Positions 27,279-35,830 of a stretch of DNA of 64,000 nt are shown piece by piece (within the stretch, counting starts at the first letter, position 1; each line of letters opens with the position of its first letter). The notes beneath the pieces were generated by a model. It made no database searches. It saw nothing but the letters and a program-made list of their open reading frames with translations, and had not been told where the DNA came from. This DNA comes from Paenibacillus sp. OV219 (GTDB lineage Bacteria; Bacillota; Bacilli; Paenibacillales; Paenibacillaceae): positions 124,001 through 188,000 of the forward strand of contig NZ_FOCJ01000008.1 of NCBI RefSeq assembly GCF_900110075.1, given 5' to 3'. The position numbers and the translations under genes are program-made.

Positions 27279-28863
27279 TCTGCTCGTGTCGATGCTGGAG
27301 GCAAAGGGGAGCAAGGGCAGCGACGGTTCGTGCAGCGAGCTGGCGACAACGCTGAAGAATACGCTGAACTATGATCAACTGACGAACTGTATGCGCTGCG
27401 GCTTCTGCCTGCCGGCTTGTCCGACCTTCCGCGAGACGGGAATCGAAGCAGAGTCTCCGCGCGGACGGATCGCTCTCATGAAAGCTGTTGCGGATGGCTT
27501 GATGGACCCGGATTATGCGTTCGAGACGCAGATGAACCATTGTCTCGGCTGTCGTGCTTGTGAACCGGCGTGCCCGGCGGATGTGAAGTACGGGCAGCTG
27601 CTGGAACAGGCACGGGATTCGGTGGAGCAGCATACGCAGAGCCACCGTTGGTGGGTGAAGCTGGCGCGGAAGACCGCGTTTGAAGGCATATTCCCGCACC
27701 AAGGGAGAATGCGTCTGCTTGGCGGTGCGCTGCAGGTGTATCAGAAGTCCGGCCTTCGCGGGCTTGTGCGCGGAAGCGGCATGATGAAGTTGTTTCCGAA
27801 GCATATGGAACAGATGGAGCGAATCTTGCCGGATGCATCGTACCGCGGCGTCATCGAACAGATCGGTTCCGTTCATCCCGCGAAGGGAGAGCGAGTCGGC
27901 ACGGTCGGCTTGTTCCGCGGCTGCATTATGGATGTGCTGTTCACAGAGACGAATAAGCATACGGTGGAGCTGCTGAATGCAGCGGGCTTCGACGTCGTTA
28001 TTCCCGAGTCGCAGAACTGCTGCGGCGCTTTGCATGCGCATAGCGGCGAGCAGGACGGCGCTCGCGAGCTGGCGAAGAGCAACATTGCCGCGTTCAAAGC
28101 GGCAGGCGTTGATTGGATCGCCTCGAACGCTGGCGGCTGTGGGGCGCTGCTTGTGGAGTATGATCATCTGCTGCATGATGATCCGCAGTATGCCAGCGAT
28201 GCGAAGTGGTTCGCGAAGCGGACGCTCGATGTGAGCAAGCTGCTTGTGGAGCACGGCCGCTTGCAATCGGCGGCTGCAGCTGCGGTTGCTGCGAGCAAGG
28301 TGCAGGGAACCGCACCGAGCTGCGGCGGCGGGGCTTCGGCTTCTGCCGCGGTGGGTGCAGGTGGTGGCGCTGCGCCGGGCTTTGGCAGCCGCGGGGCTTC
28401 GGGAGCGGCGAACGCCAGTGGCGGTACGGCGGTGGCATCTGCCGCGGCAAGTGATACTGCCACTGGCTGCGGTGGCGGTTGCAGCGGAGTAGGCTTCGCA
28501 GCGGCGGATCCGGTGCGCATCACGTACCAGGATTCCTGCCATCTGCGCAACGTCATGCGCTCCTCCGAAGCGCCGCGTAAGCTAATGAAGAGCGTCGCGA
28601 ACGCGGAGTTCGTCGAGCTCTACGAGTCGGACCGCTGCTGCGGCTCGGCGGGTATCTACAACTTGACTCAGCCAGAGATGGCGGGTCAAATTCTCGATCA
28701 TAAGATGGACCATGTGAAACAGACTGGCGCACATTATTTGCTGACGAGCAACCCAGGCTGCTTGCTGCAGATGAAGCTTGGTATTGAGAAGCATGGGATG
28801 AGCGGGCAGATGGAGGCCGTTCATTTGGTTGATTTTCTACATGAGCGGATTTGTAAGGAATAG
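27271..28863 (+). CDS. glcF: FeS subunit GlcF with unusual low-complexity insertion
   Basis: A 530-residue heterodisulfide-reductase-like electron-transfer subunit. Two [4Fe-4S] motifs (CMRCGFCLPACP, CLGCRACEPACP) lie in the first 110 residues, followed by two CCG domains (SQNCCGALHAHSG and DRCCGSAG). It is clearly longer than E. coli GlcF (about 407). Residues about 333-410 are an Ala/Gly/Ser-rich stretch with a few cysteines (PSCGGGAS, TGCGGGCSG) inserted between the two CCG domains. The frame is unbroken through it and both flanks align with the family, so this is a true insertion rather than a frameshift. It is cotranscribed with glcD. Confidence 0.9.
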   Translation: MPNLLVSMLEAKGSKGSDGSCSELATTLKNTLNYDQLTNCMRCGFCLPACPTFRETGIEAESPRGRIALMKAVADGLMDPDYAFETQMNHCLGCRACEPACPADVKYGQLLEQARDSVEQHTQSHRWWVKLARKTAFEGIFPHQGRMRLLGGALQVYQKSGLRGLVRGSGMMKLFPKHMEQMERILPDASYRGVIEQIGSVHPAKGERVGTVGLFRGCIMDVLFTETNKHTVELLNAAGFDVVIPESQNCCGALHAHSGEQDGARELAKSNIAAFKAAGVDWIASNAGGCGALLVEYDHLLHDDPQYASDAKWFAKRTLDVSKLLVEHGRLQSAAAAAVAASKVQGTAPSCGGGASASAAVGAGGGAAPGFGSRGASGAANASGGTAVASAAASDTATGCGGGCSGVGFAAADPVRITYQDSCHLRNVMRSSEAPRKLMKSVANAEFVELYESDRCCGSAGIYNLTQPEMAGQILDHKMDHVKQTGAHYLLTSNPGCLLQMKLGIEKHGMSGQMEAVHLVDFLHERICKE

Positions 28864-28875
28864 TGTAGTGATAGA

Positions 28876-28920
28876 AGGCGGCTTCGCGCTTGGTGATCAA
28901 GCGCTTGGTCGTCTTTTTTT
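28876..28920 (+). terminator. Terminator after glcDF
   Basis: GCGCTTG at 28886 pairs with CAAGCGC at 28898, extended by GGC/GTC pairing, followed by seven Ts. Confidence 0.8.
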
Positions 28921-28994
28921 GCATCGTTGTCAAAATAGGGATAACCCGTCGCCGCATAAATATGAGTAACAACAGGCGAAAGAGGTGCAGCCGC

Positions 28995-29423
28995 ATGGGG
29001 AGATCGCTCGTTTCGTGGCTGATCAGGCTGCTTATTGCGACGTTTACGGTAGTGTTTATTTATCCGGCGATTGCGTTCGCATGCCTTGTAATCGGCTTTA
29101 CTCCGTCTTGGAGGTCGGGGCTCTTGATGCTCGGATCTGCTTTGCTGCTGCGTGTGATTTTGAAGTGGGAAACGCGGAAGATGAGACCAATACGCCGATC
29201 GGCCGGCGAGCAGCAGCTTAGCATATTTCCTGGCATGTATGAAGATGAAGCGTCCCCTCCGCCGCTTAGCGATATTTATTACGATATTGCCTCTGATATG
29301 CGGGAGCAGGAACGGATTATGAATATTGTCAATAAACGTAACACTGATATTTGTCCGCCAGGTAGCGGACATCCTGCTAATTGCAAATGCCAATCGTGCA
29401 GCCGCGTTGCAAGTCAAAAGTGA
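28995..29423 (+). CDS. Small two-helix membrane protein with Cys-rich end, unknown
   Basis: 142 residues from the ATG at 28995, which follows AGAGGTG by eight bases; the frame is open upstream from 28890 but lacks a ribosome site there. Two hydrophobic helices (LVSWLIRLLIATFTVVFIYP and GLLMLGSALLLRVIL) lie in the first 65 residues. A basic, then acidic soluble part follows, ending in CPPGSGHPANCKCQSC, which could bind a metal ion. I do not recognise the family. It stands alone between the glcDF terminator and the repeat island. Confidence 0.6.
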   Translation: MGRSLVSWLIRLLIATFTVVFIYPAIAFACLVIGFTPSWRSGLLMLGSALLLRVILKWETRKMRPIRRSAGEQQLSIFPGMYEDEASPPPLSDIYYDIASDMREQERIMNIVNKRNTDICPPGSGHPANCKCQSCSRVASQK

Positions 29424-29488
29424 GGAGAATGCATCGTTCGTATTTCATGCGAACCGCCGCAGTCCACGAAACTAACCAAAGTTCTGTA

Positions 29489-30070
29489 GCTGAGAGATCA
29501 AATACGATCTCTCGGCATCAGAATCGCGCTAAAAGTTGGGTGAGAGAGCATATATGATCTCTCAGCGCCGCAGCCCAAGTACCATGGAGGTTTAGAGAGA
29601 GCTGAGAGATCAAATACGATATCTCAGCATCAGAATCGCGCTAAAAGTTGGGTGAGAGAGCATATATGATCTCTCAGCGCCGCAGCCCAAGTAACATGGA
29701 GGTTAGAGAGAGCTGAGAGATCAAATACGATATCTCAGCATCAGAATCGCGCTAAAAGTTGGGTGAGAGAGCATATATGATCTCTCAGCGCCGCAGCCCA
29801 AGTACCATGGAGGTTAGAAAAAGCTGAGAGATCAAATACGATATCTCAGCATCAGAATCGCGCTAAAAGTTGGGTGAGAGAGCATATATGATCTCTCAGC
29901 GCCGCAGCCCAAGTAACTCGGAGGTTTGAGAGAGTGAGAGAGCAAATACGATCTCTCAGTATGCGAAAGAGGCAGTACGGCGAGTTGAGAGAGGCAATAC
30001 ACTCACTCGCGAGTGAAACCGCTCGAAAAGTAGATTTCAATCCGCTTAGAGAGCAAATATGCTCTCTAAG
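29489..30070. repeat. 111-112 bp tandem repeat of paired hairpins with degenerate tail
   Basis: Units begin at 29489, 29601, 29712 and 29823 (spacing 112, 111, 111). A fifth, degenerate one starts at 29934. Each unit holds two hairpins with GAGAGA/TCTCTC arms, one with an AAATACG-type loop and one with a CATATATG-type loop, separated by a constant segment starting GCATCAGAATCGCGC and followed by GCGCCGCAGCCCAAGTA. The tail has a 14-bp palindrome (TCACTCGCGAGTGA at 30003) and a perfect 11-bp hairpin with an AATA loop at 30045-30070. Spacers are as conserved as the arms, so it is not a CRISPR. Short frames here encode repeated LREQI-like peptides on both strands and are by-products of the palindromes. 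Confidence 0.9.
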
Positions 30071-30087
30071 CTCAATTAAAAATTCCC

Positions 30088-30119
30088 AGACCGCCGGGCA
30101 TAAAAATCGGCGGTCTTAT
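30088..30119 (+). terminator. Terminator-like hairpin after the repeat array
   Basis: AGACCGCCG (30088-30096) pairs perfectly with CGGCGGTCT (30108-30116) and is followed by TATT, so the T-run is weak. It would end any transcript of the array. Confidence 0.6.
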
Positions 30120-30133
30120 TACTGCTCCTCCCC

Positions 30134-30290
30134 AGTGGAGGAGTGCCCGAAGGGCGGTGCGGAGGCGGAGCAGCGTTAGCGGTCGCCTTTGTAGTTGGAT
30201 TCCAACATCTAAATGGTTTATATAATCAAGGGAATCCAAACTACAACAGCGAGCGTAGACCCGTACCGCCCGCAGGGCACGACCTCCACT
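30134..30290 (+). repeat. Structured intergenic repeat, copy B (candidate noncoding RNA or MITE)
   Basis: A 157-bp element with nearly complete outer pairing: AGTGGAGG / CCTCCACT, GTGCCC / GGGCAC and GGGCGGT / ACCGCCC with small internal loops. Inside, a 13-bp stem (30191-30203 with 30231-30244, one bulge) closes a 27-base loop beginning AACATCTAAATGG. The remaining middle, AGCAGCGTTAGCGGTCGCC, may form a third arm. Copy A at 24147-24307 shares the layout and loop. It ends about 80 bases before the ABC transporter start. TATAAT occurs in the loop at 30221, but no -35 sits at a proper distance. Confidence 0.65.
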
Positions 30291-30372
30291 GTCTTTCTTC
30301 CAATGGTTTACTTTCAATCCCCCTCTTGCTTATACTGTACATATCACGTTTGTGAGGGGAGTTTTGCAGGGA

Positions 30373-31275
30373 ATGAATGCATTATCGCTCGAACAAGTTT
30401 TCAAGCAATATGGCGAGAAGACGGCTGTGAATGGGATCAGCTTCGATGTAGAGCCAGGAGAAATTTACGGACTGCTTGGTGCGAACGGGGCCGGGAAGAC
30501 GACGACGATGCGGATGGTGCTCGGGCTCATTTATCCCGATTCCGGCAAAATCCGTTATAACGGCAAGGCCTATAGCAAAGAACAGCTGCGTGGACTCGGC
30601 TACTTGCCAGAGGAGCGGGGGCTGTACCCGAAGATTATTGTAAGCGACCAAATTATATATCTGGCGCAGCTGCGCGGCATGTCCAAGCGGGACGCGGACC
30701 AGAACTTGAAACGCTGGCTTGATCGATTCGGCGTGCCAGAATATTACGGCAAGAAGGTTGAAGAGCTTTCCAAAGGCAATCAGCAGAAAATCCAATTCAT
30801 CGCATCCGTCATCCATAATCCGGGCATCGTCATCATGGACGAAGCGTTCAGCGGACTTGATCCGGTCAATGTGGAGCTGCTCAAGTCAACGGTGAAAGAG
30901 CTTCGCGATAGCGGCACGAGCATTCTGTTCTCGACGCACCGGATGGAGCATGTCGAGGAGCTTTGCCGCAACATTACGATTTTACATAGGTCCAATCCTG
31001 TCCTGCAGGGTAATCTCAAAGCAATCAAGAAGCAGTTTCCGCGTGAGCGAATCATCCTAGCTACTGATGGTGATGTAACAGGACTCGCCGATATTGGGGG
31101 GGTCATGAATGTGACTCGTCATGAGTACGGCTACGAGCTACTCATCAGCAATGAAGCAGCGGGACGGCCAGTGGTGGAGCTGGCACTGAGTCAAACGAAT
31201 GTGACACGCTTTGAAATTATGGAACCGACGCTCAATGAAATTTTCATTAAGACGGTAGGTGAGAACCATGAATAG
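30373..31275 (+). CDS. ABC transporter ATP-binding protein, NatA/YhaQ type
   Basis: 301 residues from the ATG at 30373 (the frame opens seven codons earlier at a GTG). Walker A GANGAGKTT, signature LSKGNQQKIQ, Walker B VIMDEAFSGLDP, and the C-terminal about 80-residue extension common in exporter ATPases with a separate permease. The signature has Lys-Gly-Asn-Gln rather than SGGQ, as in Bacillus YhaQ and NatA homologues. It couples ATP hydrolysis to the permease encoded immediately downstream, with which it overlaps by eight bases. It may export Na+ or an antimicrobial compound; the substrate is not clear. Confidence 0.88.
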   Translation: MNALSLEQVFKQYGEKTAVNGISFDVEPGEIYGLLGANGAGKTTTMRMVLGLIYPDSGKIRYNGKAYSKEQLRGLGYLPEERGLYPKIIVSDQIIYLAQLRGMSKRDADQNLKRWLDRFGVPEYYGKKVEELSKGNQQKIQFIASVIHNPGIVIMDEAFSGLDPVNVELLKSTVKELRDSGTSILFSTHRMEHVEELCRNITILHRSNPVLQGNLKAIKKQFPRERIILATDGDVTGLADIGGVMNVTRHEYGYELLISNEAAGRPVVELALSQTNVTRFEIMEPTLNEIFIKTVGENHE

Positions 31276-32599
31276 CAGCTTCTGGACGGTCGTTGGATTT
31301 ACGGCGCGCAACAAGCTGAGAACGAAAGCTTTTATCGTCACGACTCTTATTATTGCGGTTATTATGAGTATCGGCATCAACTTGCCGTATATCATCTCCC
31401 AGTTTAGCGGTGAAGGTAAGCCAACAGCGGTCGGCTACATGGAGACCAGAGAAGATCAGCTTGGATCGCAGCTGTTCACAGCTAGTCACATCGGCTCATT
31501 GCTCACTGAATATTACAAGCAGCAGCCGAAGCCTGAGCTTGAGATTGTCTCCACAAAGCCTGCAAGTAACGAAGATCAAGACAATGAGGCTGCGCTCAAA
31601 CAAGCAGTAGCCGATGGCACAATCGATGGCTACATCACTTTCACACCGAACAAAGAAGGATTCCCGACGGTCACGTATAAATCGGAGAGTCTGATGGAGA
31701 GCAAGGTGTCACAGTCACTGAAGATCGCGCTTCAAGTGGTGAAGCAGGAGGCGGTTCTGAACGGCGGAGGTCTCAGCGATGAGTTGAAGAAGCTTCTCCA
31801 ATCGACGATTCAGTTCGATACGGTGCAAATCTCAACGTCTGGCGGCGCTGGCTCAATCGGCCAAGGCAAGACGGAGGACGAGCAGGGAATGGATATGCTG
31901 ACGGTGTACGTCATTATTATCTTGCTCTTCATGGCCATTATGATCAGCGGTCAAATGATTGCGAGCGAGATTACAGCGGAGAAAAGCTCCCGCGTCATGG
32001 AGATTCTCATTACGAGCGTCGCGCCCCTGAAGGCGATGTTCGGCAAAATATTCGGCATGTTCCTTGTCGTCCTGCTGCAGCTGGCGATCTACGTTCTCGT
32101 GATCATCGGCAACATGTCGATGCCGCAAAATAAAGATAAGCTGAGCAGCCTCGGCATTACGCTCAGCGACATAGATCCCGTTCTCGTCCTTTATGCGCTC
32201 CTGTTCTTCTTAACAGGCTACTATCTATACGCGACACTGTTCGCTGCAATCGGCTCTATCGTCAGCCGGACGGAAGACCTCGGTCAAGCGGTGCTGCCAA
32301 TAACAATGCTGTCGCTCGCAGGCTTCTACATCTGTATTCTCGGCGGCATTAACAATCCGGGCTCGACGCTTGTGAAAGTGTCGTCGTTCATCCCGTTCTT
32401 CTCGCCGTATGCGATGGTTTGTCGGCTCGGACTGAGCGATCCGCCTCTATGGCAGGTATGGCTGTCGATTGGTATTTTGCTCGCGACGATTCTTGGAGCC
32501 GGCTGGCTGTCCGCGAAGATTTACCGCGCTGGCGTGCTCATGTATGGCAAGAAGCCGACGCTTCGTGAGATTGGAAAAGCGATGCGGGCGTATAAATAA
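31268..32599 (+). CDS. ABC-2 type permease, NatB/YhaP type
   Basis: About 443 residues from the ATG at 31268 behind AGGTGAG. One N-terminal membrane helix (FIVTTLIIAVIMSIGINLP) is followed by a large extracytoplasmic domain of about 170 residues, then a five- to six-helix membrane block with EKSSRVMEILITSVAP, the ABC-2 coupling signature. This matches YhaP/NatB. It forms the exporter with the preceding ATPase. A terminator follows at 32632. Confidence 0.88.
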   Translation: MNSSFWTVVGFTARNKLRTKAFIVTTLIIAVIMSIGINLPYIISQFSGEGKPTAVGYMETREDQLGSQLFTASHIGSLLTEYYKQQPKPELEIVSTKPASNEDQDNEAALKQAVADGTIDGYITFTPNKEGFPTVTYKSESLMESKVSQSLKIALQVVKQEAVLNGGGLSDELKKLLQSTIQFDTVQISTSGGAGSIGQGKTEDEQGMDMLTVYVIIILLFMAIMISGQMIASEITAEKSSRVMEILITSVAPLKAMFGKIFGMFLVVLLQLAIYVLVIIGNMSMPQNKDKLSSLGITLSDIDPVLVLYALLFFLTGYYLYATLFAAIGSIVSRTEDLGQAVLPITMLSLAGFYICILGGINNPGSTLVKVSSFIPFFSPYAMVCRLGLSDPPLWQVWLSIGILLATILGAGWLSAKIYRAGVLMYGKKPTLREIGKAMRAYK

Positions 32600-32631
32600 A
32601 CGAAGAAAGCGACAAAAACTACACTCACATG

Positions 32632-32669
32632 AGACCAGTTAGATCAAACCATGATCTGACTGGTTTTTT
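32632..32669 (+). terminator. Terminator of the ABC exporter operon
   Basis: ACCAGTTAGATCA pairs with TGATCTGACTGGT around AACCA, followed by seven Ts. Confidence 0.9.
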
Positions 32670-32796
32670 TCGCTTTCCCTTATGAAGGAGATGGTTTTGC
32701 GGCAGCATGAGATTGGTATTTACGAATACTAAACTATTCTGTTTTATAAGAAGATAATAGACTATACATACCAGGAGAAGGAGAGGAAGAGTATTA

Positions 32797-34524
32797 ATGA
32801 CACAGAAGAAAAGTTTGAGCTTCAGGAATGACGGTACGTTTAAAATCGTTCAATTTACGGATCTTCATTGGTCAAGCGGTGCTCTGCTCGATATGCGCAC
32901 CCATGCATTGATGCAGGAAGTTCTGCAAGAAGAGAAGCCGGATCTTGTCGTCTTTACGGGCGATATTGTCTATGCGAACTATAGCGAGGATCCGAAGCGT
33001 TCATTTCTTGAGGCGGTCTCCTGCGTGGAATCAGCTCAAATTCCTTGGGCGGCGGTGTACGGCAATCACGACACGGAGAAAGGGGTTACTCGCGAGGAGC
33101 TTATGGAACTGCAAATGGAATGCGACTATTGCCTCTCCGAACCGGGCCCGGAAGAAATCTTCGGTGTCGGCAATTTCGTTCTGCCCGTTCTTGGATCGGA
33201 CGGCGAGACTGCCTTTGCCTTGTATTTTCTAGATTCCGGAAGCAATGCGCCTGCTTCGGTGGGGGGCTATGATTGGATTCGTCCAAGTCAAATCAGCTGG
33301 TATATGCAAAACTCTAACAGATATGCAGCCGATTACGGGGAACCGCTCCCTTCCTTGGCGTTCTTTCACATTCCAATCCCTGAATATAAGCAGGTTTGGG
33401 ACGAAGAAATTTGCTGCGGGGTTAAATATGAGGATTTTATGCCTCCGCTCATAAATTCAGGGTTCGGTGCTGCTATGCTGGAACAGAAGGATATGCTGGG
33501 AACGTTCGCCGGACATGACCATATTAATGATTTTTATGGTGATTGGTATGGCATCCGCCTTTGTTATGGGCGGGGGTCTGGATATAACGCCTACGGCATG
33601 GCTGGGTTTGCACGGGGGGCCAGAATCGTTCAGCTTCGTGAAGGTGTGAGGGATTTCGAGACATGGATTCGTCTGGAAGGGAATATTGTGGAGCGCGAGC
33701 AGCCAATCCATGTTCCGGAGAAAGACCGGAATATGCAAGCTGCTTCCGTAGCATTAGAAGATGCTTCAGCTACTGAATGGTGGCTTACTAAGTATAGAAG
33801 CTATTATGACTCTTCTCCTATAGAGACAGGCCCAGTGTATAATCTGGTTTCAACGGAAATGGAAGAGCTGGCGCGTCTGCTAGCACCTGAGCTCCATCTA
33901 GCGGAGAGTGAGCCGTTTACCTTAAGAGATTGCGTAGCTGTATTTCATCCAGAGCAGCCGCTCATCGCCTATCATCTGTTTTGGGATAGGGAAATGGAAC
34001 GTAATGAAGCTGATCATCAGTTAATCTGGGTCAGTTATCATCCCGAGACAAAGGAATTGTCTGAAATTAAAACCTATTTCCATGAAAATATGGTTAGCTC
34101 CCATGAAGCGCTGGAAGAAGCGAAGGCGCAACAAAACCGGCCTCAGGTTTATATACAGTGGGGGATTCATGGCGCGTTCCTGACTGGGGGCATCCGTGAT
34201 GTTACGGTATCACGACTGGTTAATGGCATTCTTATTACGAATACAGGACTTGATTCGTTGACCAGTATGTTTTCCGATGCCTTAAGGGGAAGAGTGAGAG
34301 GGGTACCTCTACCGGAACATGATCCATTACAACCGTTCTCGGGACAACTCTCAGATTATATGAATTTCTCCAAAGAAGCAGATACGCGAGACTTTCTTAA
34401 TAAAGAAAACCGTGTGCTGATGAGCAAACATGCGAATACCGCGATCAGACAGATAGCGCTTGACTACCGTTTTGTACCCATGCCTGAATGGCCGGAAGAC
34501 TGTCTCTCATTTCAGGAAGCCTAA
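32797..34524 (+). CDS. Calcineurin-like metallophosphoesterase with long C-terminal domain
   Basis: A 575-residue cytoplasmic protein. The first about 300 residues are a metallophosphoesterase core of the Dcr2/Icc-like type, with DLHW, VVFTGDIV, YGNHDTE, FFHIP and GHDH all present, so the two-metal site is complete. The remaining about 270 residues are not part of the core and I cannot place them; they have alternating beta-strand character (LIAYHLFWDREMERNEAD). It starts at ATG behind GGAGAAGGAGAGG. It is single, between two terminators and before the importer cluster. It could hydrolyse a phosphate ester brought in by that importer. Confidence 0.8.
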   Translation: MTQKKSLSFRNDGTFKIVQFTDLHWSSGALLDMRTHALMQEVLQEEKPDLVVFTGDIVYANYSEDPKRSFLEAVSCVESAQIPWAAVYGNHDTEKGVTREELMELQMECDYCLSEPGPEEIFGVGNFVLPVLGSDGETAFALYFLDSGSNAPASVGGYDWIRPSQISWYMQNSNRYAADYGEPLPSLAFFHIPIPEYKQVWDEEICCGVKYEDFMPPLINSGFGAAMLEQKDMLGTFAGHDHINDFYGDWYGIRLCYGRGSGYNAYGMAGFARGARIVQLREGVRDFETWIRLEGNIVEREQPIHVPEKDRNMQAASVALEDASATEWWLTKYRSYYDSSPIETGPVYNLVSTEMEELARLLAPELHLAESEPFTLRDCVAVFHPEQPLIAYHLFWDREMERNEADHQLIWVSYHPETKELSEIKTYFHENMVSSHEALEEAKAQQNRPQVYIQWGIHGAFLTGGIRDVTVSRLVNGILITNTGLDSLTSMFSDALRGRVRGVPLPEHDPLQPFSGQLSDYMNFSKEADTRDFLNKENRVLMSKHANTAIRQIALDYRFVPMPEWPEDCLSFQEA

Positions 34525-34544
34525 ATTATAGTCGTTTTATATCG

Positions 34545-34583
34545 AGCACCCATTCGCGGCCAACTTGGCTAAAAATGGGTGCT
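34545..34583 (+). terminator. Terminator with nested GCCAACTTGGC hairpin
   Basis: Outer stem AGCACCCATT / AATGGGTGCT, inner small stem GCCAA-C-TTGGC, then TTTGTTG. The inner motif recurs in the terminator at 45637. Confidence 0.8.
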
Positions 34584-34744
34584 TTGTTGTTTAACATACA
34601 TGAAAAGAACAAAAAGGAACAAAAAAGTTAAATTAACAAAACAAACATGCGTAATTGATCCTTCGTTTACGTTCGCCGTGTATTCTTGGACAAGTGAGGG
34701 AAACACATCGTTGCTTACTTCATTGAAATAGGAGGAGAACATTT

Positions 34745-35830
34745 ATGTCTGCCATACAATTCGCGAATGTGCATAAAACGTACTCGAATGGAAAAACAGT
34801 CATCGAAGGTTTGAACTTGGAAATAAGAGATCGCTCGTTTACCGTACTTGTCGGTCCATCGGGCTGCGGAAAAACGACTGCGCTTCGAATGATCGCTGGT
34901 TTAGAGGAAGTTACCGAAGGAACCATACAAATCGGAAACACAAACGTTACGAAGCTTGATCCAGGTGAGCGCGATGTCGCGATGGTTTTTCAGAACTATG
35001 CGATCTACCCGCATATGTCAGTTAAAGGAAATATTGAGTTCGGTTTGAAAAATCAAGGCATGCCAAAAGCCAGTATCATAGAGCGACTGAAGAAGGTCAT
35101 CCATCTAGTTGGCTTGGCACAATATACCAATGCTAAACCTTCCATGCTTTCCGGAGGACAACGCCAAAGAATCGCGCTCGCAAGAGCCATTTCTAAAGAG
35201 CCGGGCGTATTTTTGATGGACGAGCCATTATCTAATCTAGACGCGAAGCTGCGTAATCAAATGCGAAGTGAATTGATTCAGCTCCATCAAACGCTACAAT
35301 CGACATTCGTTTTCGTAACGCATGACCAAATCGAAGCCATGACGATGGCGACTGACATTGTAATCTTCAATGAAGGTAAGGTTATGCAAGTAGGTACGCC
35401 TAAGCAAGTTTACAACGATCCTGACAACATATTCGTTGCAACCTTTATTGGCGATCCAGGAATGAATATCGTTAAGCTTGGAACGGCTTGCCAAATGGGT
35501 TTCAGACCTCAGAAGGCCAAGTTTACGATGAAGGAACAATTTCAAGGTATCTCAGTTACAGGTGAAATCGTGACAAGTGAAACGCTCGGATTGGAATGTC
35601 TAAATCATGTGAAAACCAACCTAGGCAACATGATTGTAAAGTCCGAGGAAGAGCTAGATTTCGGGCAAAACGTTAGCGTGTATGTGATGGAAGAAGACTT
35701 GTATTTCTTTGATATGAACGACAACCGTATCCGTGAGCCACATCAAATCAAGCAATTATCACAAACCATTTTATTGAAAGAGGGCGTGCGCGTTGCAAGA
35801 GAACATCCTACCGCAGAAACGGCAATATAA
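34745..35830 (+). CDS. ABC importer ATPase of the MalK/UgpC group
   Basis: A 361-residue ATPase with Walker A GPSGCGKTT, signature LSGGQRQRIALARA, Walker B FLMDEPLSNLD and a C-terminal TOBE-type regulatory region. It energises the two permeases encoded right after it. The 3' end overlaps the next gene by 38 bp. It starts at ATG behind TAGGAGGAG. In Firmicutes a single MsmX-like ATPase often serves many importers, so having its own ATPase in the operon points to a self-contained system of the glycerol-phosphate (Ugp) or maltose type. Confidence 0.92.
   Translation: MSAIQFANVHKTYSNGKTVIEGLNLEIRDRSFTVLVGPSGCGKTTALRMIAGLEEVTEGTIQIGNTNVTKLDPGERDVAMVFQNYAIYPHMSVKGNIEFGLKNQGMPKASIIERLKKVIHLVGLAQYTNAKPSMLSGGQRQRIALARAISKEPGVFLMDEPLSNLDAKLRNQMRSELIQLHQTLQSTFVFVTHDQIEAMTMATDIVIFNEGKVMQVGTPKQVYNDPDNIFVATFIGDPGMNIVKLGTACQMGFRPQKAKFTMKEQFQGISVTGEIVTSETLGLECLNHVKTNLGNMIVKSEEELDFGQNVSVYVMEEDLYFFDMNDNRIREPHQIKQLSQTILLKEGVRVAREHPTAETAI

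Noticed and set aside
29489..30070. A CRISPR array.
   Set aside because: Repeats are 111-112 bp with two hairpins each, and the sequence between hairpins is the same in every unit. There are no unique spacers and no cas genes in the window.
29852..30179. Two short frames on opposite strands (29852-30040 minus, 29934-30179 plus) encoding repeated LREQI/LRDHI-like peptides.
   Set aside because: They are translations of the palindromic hairpins, which read similarly on both strands. Neither has a ribosome site, and the plus-strand frame runs on into the structured element.
32600..32796. A riboswitch in the leader of the metallophosphoesterase gene.
   Set aside because: Apart from the terminator of the upstream operon I see no conserved switch motif or second terminator before the start.
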